Both the position numbers and the translations under genes were made by a program. From assembly GCA_013202385.1 (NCBI GenBank), contig JABMOT010000160.1, positions 1 through 42,322 on the forward strand: 42,322 bases of DNA, written 5' to 3'. A model generated the notes under the pieces. That model saw nothing but the letters and a program-made list of their open reading frames with translations. It made no database searches and had not been told where the DNA came from. Below are positions 34,253-42,300 of this stretch, piece by piece. Within the stretch, counting starts at the first letter, position 1. Every line of letters starts with the position of its first letter. Source of the stretch: Fidelibacterota bacterium (GTDB lineage Bacteria; Fidelibacterota; UBA8477; JABMPR01).

Positions 34253-34822
34253 TTAAGGCAGCTTTACTGTATCTTCCACTGATGGACAGATTGCAAGATG
34301 AATGGTTGTAGATTTCCCGGCAATGAAAATAATTGTGCCTTCAGGAAGAATGTCTGGCACTGTGATGGATGGCAGATGCCAGCCACATTGAGCGACACGT
34401 TCCCCCGTTGATGGAGAGTCCTCAAAATCATAGGAATATATTAATTCTCCCGACCCGAATTCTGCAATTTCTCGACCCTTGAGAGGATGCAATTTCCGAT
34501 TTGATATCCACTCTTGATATTTGGGAGATGTTACTAGTTTTGTTACATAAGCTTTCGCATAATCAGATCGAACTAATAAAAATTCTGGCGAGGCCCAACT
34601 GCCATCCACAACGAACGCGAAAATGAGATGAGGACAGTTCCCCACGCCTAAATTCCATTTACTAACTTCTGGATCCCAAATTGTAGAATCCAGCAGAAGT
34701 GTCGCGCAATACGGACAATGCAAATCGCCTTCAAAAGAAAATATCTCCGTTGCATCCCTATCATTGGGCACTCTTTTAAAACTATCATATCCTAAAAGAT
34801 TTGCTGAAAAGTGATTTTCCAT
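34253..34822 (-). CDS. Hypothetical protein with a CPYC/CPH zinc-like motif
   Basis: This 189-residue protein has LHCPYC (about 34-39) and GNCPH (60-64), which could hold a zinc ion. A mixed region ends FIAGKSTTIHLAICPS. No family is recognised. GGAGAA lies 11 bases upstream of its ATG. The gaps on either side (33994-34252, 34823-35082) hold nothing I can support. Confidence 0.55.
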   Translation of the reverse strand: MENHFSANLLGYDSFKRVPNDRDATEIFSFEGDLHCPYCATLLLDSTIWDPEVSKWNLGVGNCPHLIFAFVVDGSWASPEFLLVRSDYAKAYVTKLVTSPKYQEWISNRKLHPLKGREIAEFGSGELIYSYDFEDSPSTGERVAQCGWHLPSITVPDILPEGTIIFIAGKSTTIHLAICPSVEDTVKLP

Positions 34823-35082
34823 TACAGTTAATTCTCCATGTAAATATTCGCCATTCTTCGACCGTTTCGGAAAGATGTTTACGAGTCCTGATGATGCTGA
34901 TGATCCAAATTATTTTAACAAGATAATCTAATTGGATTGCATCTGAGACAGGCATCATTTTCGTAGATATTGTAATTTTGATCACATGTCGGACATTCTG
35001 AAAGCTAAGAAAAGACTCCGATGGAAGCCTTCTCTTTTGGACATATTTAAGGATATTGCCATCCTAAGACTCTATCCCATCA

Positions 35083-35802
35083 CTACCCTGGCTGCAGATC
35101 CCCGGCATCATCAAAATCACTCTGGGAGATGATTTTAGTGAATTCTTCGAGTTCTGTCCTGGCAGTCCTGGCAGCTATAAGCATTTCTTTGGAAGCAATG
35201 CCAGCCATACCAAGATGCACCTCTGCCCAGCGAAAACCGTTTTTCTTCACATCCTCCAACTCGAATGTGGTATTAACGGCAACCACTGGAAGATTTGATC
35301 TCGCCAACTTCTTCTTATGGGCGTTCCAATGTTTGATGCTGGTTGGAGATAGATTCATGATAAGGGGTTTGATCTCACCTTGTATCTCAACCAGCAGGAG
35401 CAGACGCACCTTGGGTTTACATTTTCCGCCCATGACACCATGCTCACAGCGTTTACAACTAACTGCCAATGGTTCTATGCCAATCGGCATGTCATCGATG
35501 CCAGAACAGGCGGGGACCTCGTCGCCTTCTTTCCAGAATGCCCGGATATTCTGTTCAGCGAATACCACCGCCGTCAGCCTATTGTCCGGTATTTCGATCT
35601 CCTGAGACTGGTCATCCAGATAGCTTTCGCCAGAATCGATATACATCCGATGCTTTCCATTATCCTTATGCTCTATCCGAACACGCGGAAGCTCGAACTG
35701 TGATGTCTCTGTAGCCATTCCGGACAGCTCTTTTTCCATATCCCAACCGGCCACAGACAAAGCCTGTTTGACAGCATCGATTTCCATCAATTGATTTTCC
35801 AT
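35083..35802 (-). CDS. Element-associated protein, possibly single-strand DNA-binding
   Basis: This 239-residue protein contains a cysteine-histidine pattern (SCKRCEHGVMGGKC, about 114-127). It is followed by a strand-rich region (VRLLLLVEIQGEIKPLIMNL) and a C-terminal helix. I do not recognise a named family. Its place directly after a RecB-like nuclease suggests a recombination partner such as a DNA-binding protein; this is inference. AGGAAAAC precedes the start. The gap to the nuclease is 18 bases. Confidence 0.5.
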   Translation of the reverse strand: MENQLMEIDAVKQALSVAGWDMEKELSGMATETSQFELPRVRIEHKDNGKHRMYIDSGESYLDDQSQEIEIPDNRLTAVVFAEQNIRAFWKEGDEVPACSGIDDMPIGIEPLAVSCKRCEHGVMGGKCKPKVRLLLLVEIQGEIKPLIMNLSPTSIKHWNAHKKKLARSNLPVVAVNTTFELEDVKKNGFRWAEVHLGMAGIASKEMLIAARTARTELEEFTKIISQSDFDDAGDLQPG

Positions 35803-35820
35803 TGTTTTCCTTTCTGACGT

Positions 35821-36732
35821 TTAAGTCATGTTTAGCTGAGCCAACAGTTCCTGGGCTTCCTCAGCCTGGTCTGTTGGCAGCTTGTCATTTCGACCAATAC
35901 AATGCGCTGTATAGCTGCAGAAGGCACAGCTCGCTGTATTTGGATAGTACCATGGTTTCACCATCGCAGAGAGCTGATGGCGTATTTCTGTGCGAAATGC
36001 ACGCAGATCATGAATGGTCTTGCTGGTTCTGAAAAAGGGGTCGCCCTTCTCATCACCGACCTCCTTCCCCGGGACTTTTCGTTTATAAACCTCGTGAGCC
36101 CTCAAGAAATAGATCCCAACTGAATCCACCAGCATGTTGGGTTTAACCCAGATCCCATCAACAAGTAGTTCTCCGAACTTACAGGCATAGGCATACAGTG
36201 TCAGCTGGATGTCATTTGGGATGGCGTACTGATTGGGCCGCATCTTACTTGATTTGAAATCTAGCAGCTCGATAGTTCCATCCGGGTTTTTGCGGACTTG
36301 ATCTATAGTACCTGAAAACCTATTCCCAAGAATTTTTACTGAAAATTGAACCTCCGAGAAAAGAACAATTGCATTCTGATTGTATTCTTTACTCCGATAG
36401 TTCTCCAGGATTTCCACAGCATTGACCTTGAGAGCTTCGATCTCTTTTTCCACATCCCCTCCCCAACGGACAGGGATATGTTCCTCCTCAGATTCATACA
36501 GGTAGTAATTGAGTGCCTTGGTATATAGAGACCTCAGATCACCGTTCCAGAGACCCTCATGGAGCCAGGAGAGGACCAGGTGGAGTGCAGATCCATGTAC
36601 TGTCCCTGGATACCTGAAAGCCGGTTCCAGTTTGTCAATATGCCTGAACTTGTACATGAGTGGGCATGATAACCAGGTCTTCAGAGTTGACTGTCTCAGC
36701 TCAATCGTTTCCAGTATCTCTTGCTTTGTCAT
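35821..36732 (-). CDS. RecB/Cas4-type PD-(D/E)XK nuclease with Fe-S cysteines
   Basis: This 303-residue nuclease matches the RecB/AddB/Cas4 group. The core includes FSGTIDQVRKNPDGTIELLD then FKSSKM (GxxDxxx...DxK) and QLTLYAYACKFGEL (QxxxY motif). Four cysteines typical of the Fe-S clasp are present: C23 near the N terminus and CxxCx(5)C (CAFCSYTAHC) at the C terminus. These enzymes resect or trim DNA ends. Its start is supported by an AGGAGGA site eight bases ahead. It lies within a RadC-DUF932-nuclease module of the kind found on integrative elements. Confidence 0.85.
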   Translation of the reverse strand: MTKQEILETIELRQSTLKTWLSCPLMYKFRHIDKLEPAFRYPGTVHGSALHLVLSWLHEGLWNGDLRSLYTKALNYYLYESEEEHIPVRWGGDVEKEIEALKVNAVEILENYRSKEYNQNAIVLFSEVQFSVKILGNRFSGTIDQVRKNPDGTIELLDFKSSKMRPNQYAIPNDIQLTLYAYACKFGELLVDGIWVKPNMLVDSVGIYFLRAHEVYKRKVPGKEVGDEKGDPFFRTSKTIHDLRAFRTEIRHQLSAMVKPWYYPNTASCAFCSYTAHCIGRNDKLPTDQAEEAQELLAQLNMT

Positions 36733-36841
36733 GAGAGTCCTCCTTTTCTTTTTCTATGGGTTTAGTGAATAGTATCTCCGCAATTGTAGCCAAGAACTGC
36801 AGACCCATGACGATCAGGGCCTTGATATGCTGGCCGTTCAT
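36701..36841 (-). CDS. Small coupled protein (46 residues)
   Basis: The ATG at 36841 overlaps the DUF932 stop as ATGA. The frame runs MNGQHIKALIVMGLQFLATI then AEILFTKPIEKEKE, with one central hydrophobic segment (residues 8-25) and a charged tail. It ends at 36701, overlapping the nuclease start by 32 bases. Coupling and the segment make a small membrane-associated protein plausible; function unknown. Confidence 0.55.
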   Translation of the reverse strand: MNGQHIKALIVMGLQFLATIAEILFTKPIEKEKEDSHDKARDTGND

Positions 36842-37566
36842 GCCTGCCATCTCGCTTGATTCGGCAGCAAGTGTTTGTGGAGCTGGATATGCCTCTCCAT
36901 GATATTCTGAGGCGGAGATGATTTGAGAGCCTCTGTCACAGCATTGTAAAGCGACCAGAGTGTTCTGGGGTCAAAGTCCTGATGAGAAGGGCGCTTCCAT
37001 TCCTTTAGGGCCACTGGCATCTGTCTTGGCGACAGAATTTTGTGACCGAACAGATGTCCAAGTGCACGGTAGGCACCATCATCCTCAACAACCACTCCCT
37101 TCATCACTTCAGTATCCATAATCGCGCTCGTATACGATGATCGAGCACGGAAGACGCTCGTCAAGATCATTTCATCAAGGTCATCCAAAAGCGTTGTAGT
37201 GTGCTTCCTTGCCTTCATAATTTTTCCTGTCAGGCAAAGATTTGAGCAGATAGTCACAACACCTCCGGTTGCTATTTTTAATGAAATGCTCTTATCCAGG
37301 GATGATGAAAATGCAATGCTCAACCCGAGTTCATTATTCGATTTTTTGAAGGTATGAAGACCAAATAGCTGTGCCCCATCACGGGCTGTCCCATACACGC
37401 TGTTGTCAAGATCGAATCCCGTGAGTAACTCTTGGGCGATATTCGCTATTTTAACCGCCAGTGCATAGTGAGGAATTGGTTGATAGGATCGTGTCCCGGG
37501 AGGCGTTGGGATGTCCTTCAAGTCATCCAATGAACATTCTTGACCACTTTTTAAAATGATCGTCAT
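36838..37566 (-). CDS. DUF932 protein
   Basis: This 242-residue protein fits the DUF932 family of phage and plasmid proteins: YQPIPHYALAVKIANIAQEL, QLFGLHTFKKSN, GVVTICSNLCLTGKI. Residues 130-160 hold a helix with ILTSVFRARSSYTSAIMDTE. DUF932 genes often sit with RadC and recombination genes on mobile elements; some are proposed to counter host defence, but the function is unproven. GGAG precedes the ATG. It lies 42 bases after the RadC frame. Confidence 0.8.
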   Translation of the reverse strand: MTIILKSGQECSLDDLKDIPTPPGTRSYQPIPHYALAVKIANIAQELLTGFDLDNSVYGTARDGAQLFGLHTFKKSNNELGLSIAFSSSLDKSISLKIATGGVVTICSNLCLTGKIMKARKHTTTLLDDLDEMILTSVFRARSSYTSAIMDTEVMKGVVVEDDGAYRALGHLFGHKILSPRQMPVALKEWKRPSHQDFDPRTLWSLYNAVTEALKSSPPQNIMERHIQLHKHLLPNQARWQA

Positions 37567-37608
37567 AATTGACTCCTTTTTTTTGTGTGTTTGTTGTTTA
37601 GCGAATGA

Positions 37609-38061
37609 TCAAGGCAGAAGCCCTGAATCGGCAAATGAGAAGTAATCCCCAGCTCCGATGATGATATGATCAAGCAGTTCCACATCGATAGCCGCCAGCG
37701 CAGTGCTCAATTTTTTCGTAACGGCACGATCACTTGATTAAGGTTTTGTATTCCCAGATGGGTGGTTGTGAGCAACAATGATTGCTGCTGAATTAACATC
37801 GAGAACCCTGGTGATGACTTCCCTTGGATAAACCGCTGATGTTGTTAGTGATCCTTCGAACAATATTTCTGTAGATAGTAACTGGTGCTGCGAGTTCAAG
37901 TAGACCGCAAGGAACTTTTCTTTTTTGCTGGCCTCTGAAAAGAAGCCCCTACAATGTCTGGCCACTTCTCTTGCACTTCGGATCGACTCACCTGCTGGAA
38001 TGGTAAACCGGCGGACGTATTCTTTGAGGATCAATTCGTCAGATACCCTATCAATTCTCAT
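37609..38061 (-). pseudogene. radC: RadC/JAB-domain protein, interrupted by UAA after HNHPSG
   Basis: The frame encodes a short RadC (MPN/JAB) protein. It starts at 38061 (GAGG six bases ahead) with MRIDRVSDELILKEYVRRF and reaches IIVAHNHPSGNTKP, the metal-site motif. UAA (37738-37740) follows at once. The same frame then continues [30 protein letters not shown] and [10 protein letters not shown] to 37609. Canonical RadC reads HNHPSGxxxPSxxD, so the stop occupies the conserved serine codon (TCA to TAA) and the missing acidic residue lies after it. Family members join recombination modules of mobile elements. Truncation would lose the catalytic aspartate. Confidence 0.85.
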
Positions 38062-38229
38062 AGCTATACCTCGGTAATTGAACAAGCCTCGTGTACATGA
38101 TTTTTTCTCCTTCGATTTTGAAATTTTGGGTGTTGGCAATGGCAAAGAAATACCTTCTTTGTGCATCTTTCATATACCCGAAAAGCGGGGGATATTTCTG
38201 TCAATAACGAGGTCAAGTATTTTTGCCTC

Positions 38230-38531
38230 AAGTGATCAATATTACAATCTCTACGAGTATCAAGATACGCACTGATTTTTTGCCATTTTTGTCTTTTCGG
38301 TGTCATTGCTGGTGAGTATTCAGGTAAAGATGAGTAAGTGATCAATATTACAATCTCTATAGAAGCAACATGGGCAAAATATTTGCCCTTTTTGGGTATT
38401 CGGTGTTGTCCCGAGTGAGTAATTATGTAAAGATTTGTAAGCGGTCTAAACTGGAACACTTGTATCAGCAACATGGGTTCAATAAATACGAGTTTCGATC
38501 GTCGCAATGCCAAACTAAATTGACAACATGG
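38230..38531. repeat. Three degenerate tandem units of about 105 bp
   Basis: Units begin near 38230, 38336 and 38439. The first two share a 24-base identity (AAGTGATCAATATTACAATC...) and similar later parts (TCGGTGT...GAGT...GTAAAGAT). The second and third share AGCAACATGGG, and CAACATGG occurs a third time at 38524. The array sits in the 519-base gap between the divergent RadC and transposase-like genes and may be a binding-site array, origin or recombination site. A 17-base palindrome lies within it. Confidence 0.6.
38372..38388. promoter_or_regulatory. Perfect palindrome GGGCAAA-ATA-TTTGCCC
   Basis: A 7-base inverted repeat with a 3-base spacer in the second tandem unit. It could bind a dimeric regulator. 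It is not followed by a T-run, so I do not read it as a terminator. Confidence 0.45.
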
Positions 38532-38580
38532 CGGACAATTATCTTCATAATTTTGGTGGCTGAAAATTCTATCCGATGAC

Positions 38581-39543
38581 ATGGTCGCAGATCTATTCCT
38601 TCGCTTAAAAAATGGCGAATCGGCAGCCCATGCTGCGAGAGAACTTGGAATGGCATACGCGACAGCTCATAAATACAAAAAACTGGCACTGTTGCCCAGC
38701 GAAGTACAATCAAGTAGCGAGCCTCGCTTGAATGTGTTATTTCAGGATGAATGGGAAGAACTGGTGGTTCCGCTTCTGATTGAAAACCCCAGAATGACAG
38801 CTTATGGTATTCGCGATCATTTGATACAAATTGATCCTGAGAAGTATCAATCCAATATGCTGCGTACTCTTCAACGTCGTCTATCAGCCTGGCGCAAGCT
38901 ACCTGTAGAGATAAAGAAGGCAGCTTCTCTTGCTCCAAATAAGCCAGGCGGGTTGTGCTTGAGCGGGTTAATAAGACCACCAGTAAAGATTACCATAAGG
39001 GGCGTGGTCCTTCCACATCAAATGTTCTTTGTTTTCTTTCCTGGCTGGAAGTGGATTTTTCTAGCACCGATCATGGATCGCAATTCATTGAATCTCCTGG
39101 GGCTTCTCGAAGAGGCGTTGACACTTTCCGGGATTTCACCAGACTATCATTTTCATCGAAGGCAAAATAAATCCAAATCAAATCCATCTGGAGATTTCAC
39201 AGAAAGCAGGAATTACAATGCCTTTGTGAAACATCTTAGTATTGTTCCAATTGAGAAGGAAGGCGCTTTCCCACCGGAATGGAGAAAGATGTCAGCATTT
39301 GCGACATCTGAATTTAAAAAAGGTTTCACAATAAATAATTTTAATGCTATCCCTGAGTATGAATCCTCTGTTCGGTCCCTTGTTACCGAATTAAATAAAG
39401 AATGGCTGCCAATCCTGGCAAAAGCTATCAAGGATAAGAAAGCGCAGCCATTCGTTTCAGAAATTGGATTTGCTCAAGATCTCCTCATGAAACAGAAGCA
39501 TAAATTTCGTCTCTATTCAAACTCGACCCGACAAACAAAATAG
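38581..39543 (+). CDS. Degenerate or domesticated IS21-family transposase (IstA-like)
   Basis: This 320-residue plus-strand protein opens with an HTH typical of IstA (NGESAAHAARELGMAYATAH), then a second DNA-binding region (YGIRDHLIQIDPEKYQSNML, LRTLQRRLSAWRK). The expected rve/DDE core region (about 135-240) retains only framework (VFFPGWKWIFLAPIMDRNSL, SRNYNAFVKHLSIVP). No aspartate is visible at the first or second catalytic positions and no KGxVE motif. The frame is otherwise open, with no internal stop. Either it has decayed or it has been kept as a DNA-binding protein. There is no IstB helper gene and no visible terminal inverted repeats. No ribosome site precedes the ATG. Confidence 0.6.
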   Translation: MVADLFLRLKNGESAAHAARELGMAYATAHKYKKLALLPSEVQSSSEPRLNVLFQDEWEELVVPLLIENPRMTAYGIRDHLIQIDPEKYQSNMLRTLQRRLSAWRKLPVEIKKAASLAPNKPGGLCLSGLIRPPVKITIRGVVLPHQMFFVFFPGWKWIFLAPIMDRNSLNLLGLLEEALTLSGISPDYHFHRRQNKSKSNPSGDFTESRNYNAFVKHLSIVPIEKEGAFPPEWRKMSAFATSEFKKGFTINNFNAIPEYESSVRSLVTELNKEWLPILAKAIKDKKAQPFVSEIGFAQDLLMKQKHKFRLYSNSTRQTK

Positions 39544-39993
39544 TATTTTCCTGGGATTATCAATTTGTCTTCCCCTGAATATTCGTTTTCATACTAATCT
39601 TTTTTTTAATTTTCCGTTAACTATTGTTTTCCCTATAGGTGTCTCTTTCCTCTTTCCTCTTTCCTCTTTCCTCTCTCTATTCTGTTTTTTTCTTTTTCCT
39701 TTTTTTTGTTTTTTATTTTTTATTTCTTTTTCTTCCAACTTTCATATTCGACAAAATGTTCTGTTTTTGCACGATGGTCAGAAATCAGTATTAATATTCT
39801 AATTAATTAGCACTAGTGTCATTAATATTATATACATGACATGATTATTATATATTCTGTTTGTTCTACCTTGAGATTTGCACGAATTATCCACCAATCC
39901 CTTACACATGCGGTGTCAGAGGCGAAGATTGGCCGCAAATCTTTTGTATATCCGATGATTTTCCACTCAACAGGGTTGTTGGCTGTCTAAATT
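39544..39993. other. T-rich, low-complexity gap
   Basis: 450 bases without a gene. 39600-39740 is almost pure pyrimidine on the plus strand, including four perfect CTCTTTC heptamers at 39643-39670. The rest is AT-rich. No gene or clear terminator is seen apart from the T-runs themselves. Confidence 0.6.
39643..39670 (+). repeat. Heptanucleotide tandem repeat (CTCTTTC)x4
   Basis: Four uninterrupted copies of CTCTTTC, flanked by further pyrimidine-only sequence. Copy number could vary by slippage. It lies in a non-coding gap, so any effect would be on DNA structure or transcript ends. Confidence 0.8.
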
Positions 39994-40695
39994 TTATTTC
40001 GTGTAGGATTGCAATCGTTGTGATTCGCGCTTGGTCAAGCCGCTGGATCTGTCAAAGAGGATCACCGCATCAAGATCTTTCCGATGTAACAGAATCGTAG
40101 ATTTGGATTTTGCATCATCGAGCCTGTAGGAGCGTAATTTTCCAGCATCAATCAGTTCGCGCAATTTGGTAACACCTGTTCTTGAATAAGCAGCCGCCTC
40201 TTTAAGTGTGTACCAGGTAACCGCTTCCTGCTTCAATTGCCTTTGATGGTTCAAATGTCTCAGGAATCGCGCAAAGAGCTTTTCATCACTCTTTTCTCTT
40301 CGCTCCCAAAACCACTCGTAAAATCGATCGATGGCTGCCAGGTATTGCTTCTCCAATTTCTTTGGACTGGTGTCAGCAATCTTCTCATATTCGTCCATCA
40401 AGCTATTAGCAATGTTTTTGTTAATATGACGGATACAGAATTCAGGACCATAATCCCTCAAGATATCAATTGTACGCTTGTCTCTTAAGAGCGGCCTGGC
40501 TGGTCCCTCTTGCATATACCGCTTTTCATCATTTGTCAGTAGCTGTGTAGGAATGTCCGATGGATCCTCACCCTCAAACCAGTACATGACTGCCGTTCCC
40601 TCGATAAGCTGCGCCCAAAAGACAGGTCGCAGTTCAGTCAATCTATACTGATAGGCGTCACTGTGCTGGTAGTCTTCGCAATGCTGAAATTTCAA
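39994..40695 (-). CDS. Protein with C-terminal excisionase-type HTH
   Basis: The last ~65 residues read WYTLKEAAAYSRTGVTKLRE, then LIDAGKLRSYRLDDAKSKST and RKDLDAVILFDR, a MerR/excisionase-type (HTH_17) DNA-binding domain. The N-terminal ~165 residues are helical and unassigned (FWAQLIEGTAVMYWFEGED, IDRFYEWFWERREKS). I take the TTG at 40695 as start because AGGAGA lies eight bases ahead; an upstream TTG at 40716 would lack one. Proteins of this type direct excision or regulate an element. Its position near tRNA-Arg would fit an excision factor for the island. Confidence 0.65.
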   Translation of the reverse strand: MKFQHCEDYQHSDAYQYRLTELRPVFWAQLIEGTAVMYWFEGEDPSDIPTQLLTNDEKRYMQEGPARPLLRDKRTIDILRDYGPEFCIRHINKNIANSLMDEYEKIADTSPKKLEKQYLAAIDRFYEWFWERREKSDEKLFARFLRHLNHQRQLKQEAVTWYTLKEAAAYSRTGVTKLRELIDAGKLRSYRLDDAKSKSTILLHRKDLDAVILFDRSSGLTKRESQRLQSYTK

Positions 40696-40723
40696 GGACT
40701 TCTCTCTCCTAAGCAAAACACGG

Positions 40724-41872
40724 TTATCTCAAATACACCATTTTAATTGTACTCGAATAGTTTCCCGCCTGCAGTCCAGCCAGGTAGATTCCAGTACTTA
40801 CCAATTTACCTGAACTGTCCAAACCATCCCATATAATGTGATAGCTGCCTGTATGCTTTTCCTCATGGACCAGCGTTTTGATCAGCCTCCCCTGCACATC
40901 GTACACAGATAATAACACCATAGATTCTGCCGGGATATCATAATGAATAGTTGTGCTTGGATTAAAGGGGTTGGGATAGTTTTGAATAAGTATGAAGGAT
41001 GGTGGATGTTCAACTTCATCATCCACGGATACAGCAGGGCGTTCCAATAACAGATCGGGATTGGGCCACGAAGTGGATTCATATAAACTTATATCCCCGG
41101 TTTCATCAACTTGAAATGCAGCAACAGGTGTTGAAATTCTATTCCCATTTTCTTGAAAACCAGCCAATGCACTTATTAGAAAATAGGTGTCTCTTGGAAT
41201 ACTTTGAGAACCTGGTTGGACGTTTATATCATCTAATTGGGGCTCTACTGGAGACCAATCTTCAAAATTTAATGGATCTTCACCTGTTAATATTCCATTC
41301 ATCCCATGCCCCCATCCTGTGGATGGTCTGATCACCGATACACCATACAGGGGAATATTAAATCTTGCAAAGCTGATTATACCGGGATCATAGGGTATAT
41401 TAGGATCATCTGGATTTATTCTTCCGGCAAAATTTAACTCTGTTACGTTCGAATAATCCCCTGAAACAAATTCTCCTGTTATGTAAGGAAATTCACTTGT
41501 TGGATCGATGACCAACATAGCTGCCAGCCAGGCTTCTCTTTCAGAAGATGTCTGCAGAATATTCCAGTGTCCCGGGAGATAGTTCCTGGTCCCCTGCAGA
41601 TATTGATTCAGGATGGACAGATCGTTGGCTGTTGATGGCGTCCCGTTGCCGTCAACATCCGCCATGTCGTTTTGAACACCGGATTGCATCGCTGTATAAT
41701 CGTCTGCATTAATCTGGCCATCGCCATTCACATCTCCGCTGCCGTAATAGAGGGTTGTTGTGTTGGGCTGGAAGAAAGGGTTCATTGCGGGGTCGGTACT
41801 CTGCGCCAGCGAAACGCTTGCGAGCAGAAAGCCTGCGCCAGCCATGCGGACATATTTGTTGAGTCGTCTCAT
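40724..41872 (-). CDS. Secreted dockerin-like protein with type IX sorting domain
   Basis: I take the ATG at 41872 (MRRLNKYVRMAGAGFLLASV) as start because it opens a signal peptide; an ATG at 41986 would add 38 residues with no signal function. After cleavage near SLAQS, a dockerin type I-like pair of calcium loops follows (DVNGDGQINADDYTAMQSG, DVDGNGTPSTANDLSIL). A long unassigned middle comes next. The C terminus is a type IX secretion sorting domain: QNYPNPFNPSTTIHYDIP, VYDVQGRLIKTLV and GIYLAGLQAG. It should be exported through the outer membrane. It is the clearest taxonomic marker here (FCB group). Confidence 0.85.
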   Translation of the reverse strand: MRRLNKYVRMAGAGFLLASVSLAQSTDPAMNPFFQPNTTTLYYGSGDVNGDGQINADDYTAMQSGVQNDMADVDGNGTPSTANDLSILNQYLQGTRNYLPGHWNILQTSSEREAWLAAMLVIDPTSEFPYITGEFVSGDYSNVTELNFAGRINPDDPNIPYDPGIISFARFNIPLYGVSVIRPSTGWGHGMNGILTGEDPLNFEDWSPVEPQLDDINVQPGSQSIPRDTYFLISALAGFQENGNRISTPVAAFQVDETGDISLYESTSWPNPDLLLERPAVSVDDEVEHPPSFILIQNYPNPFNPSTTIHYDIPAESMVLLSVYDVQGRLIKTLVHEEKHTGSYHIIWDGLDSSGKLVSTGIYLAGLQAGNYSSTIKMVYLR

Positions 41873-41986
41873 TTTTGCATAGGTACTAATAGAAGCTATG
41901 GATGACAAGTTAAGTGTCATCCACAGAGTCGCAAATACACTCTTTAGCCTGCTCCAGGTATCAGACCTCGGGAGTAGGGCATCCAT

Positions 41987-42175
41987 TTATCGACTGACAG
42001 CGGTGACCCTTTTACCATTAGCCGATCCACCCAAAAAGAATCTGGGAATCCTTCCCCGTGAGTAAAACGGTCCAATTTCGCCCGAAATACCCCCTAAAAA
42101 CGCATCAGGCCATCTGAGAGTGTCAATACATGCCTGGACAAATTGACCCGCCTGTGATGTCGCTGGAGAGGTCAT
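41987..42175 (-). CDS. Doubtful small protein beside the tRNA
   Basis: This 62-codon frame ends at a stop that touches the next frame's first ATG. Its residues (DAFLGGISGEIGPFYSRGRI) match nothing I know. Glycine-rich composition and lack of a ribosome site make it weak. The rest of 41873-42261 holds nothing clear. Confidence 0.25.
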   Translation of the reverse strand: MTSPATSQAGQFVQACIDTLRWPDAFLGGISGEIGPFYSRGRIPRFFLGGSANGKRVTAVSR

Positions 42176-42261
42176 TCAAAAAAACGTTCCCCACCTGTAC
42201 CCCATTATTTGCATATTATTTGATGAATTATGATGATTTGGTGACACCTGGATTAAAAAAT

Positions 42262-42296
42262 AAACCCCTCATAAACTATTGATTTATAAGGGGTTT
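42262..42296 (-). terminator. Rho-independent terminator of the tRNA-Arg
   Basis: AAACCCCT (42262-42269) pairs with AGGGGTTT (42289-42296); the inner ATAAA/TTTAT extends the stem. On the minus strand it is followed by ATTTTTTAAT. It lies four bases downstream of the tRNA 3' end. Confidence 0.75.
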
Positions 42297-42300
42297 CAGG

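Noticed and set aside
34785-34985. 66-codon minus-strand frame overlapping the zinc-motif gene
   Set aside because: It overlaps the start of the better-supported gene at 34253-34822 and has biased, low-information composition.
39643-39670. Phase-variable coding repeat
   Set aside because: The heptamers lie in a gap with no credible gene on either strand.
41873-41986. N-terminal extension of the secreted protein from the ATG at 41986
   Set aside because: The internal ATG at 41872 begins a normal signal peptide, which the extension would bury.
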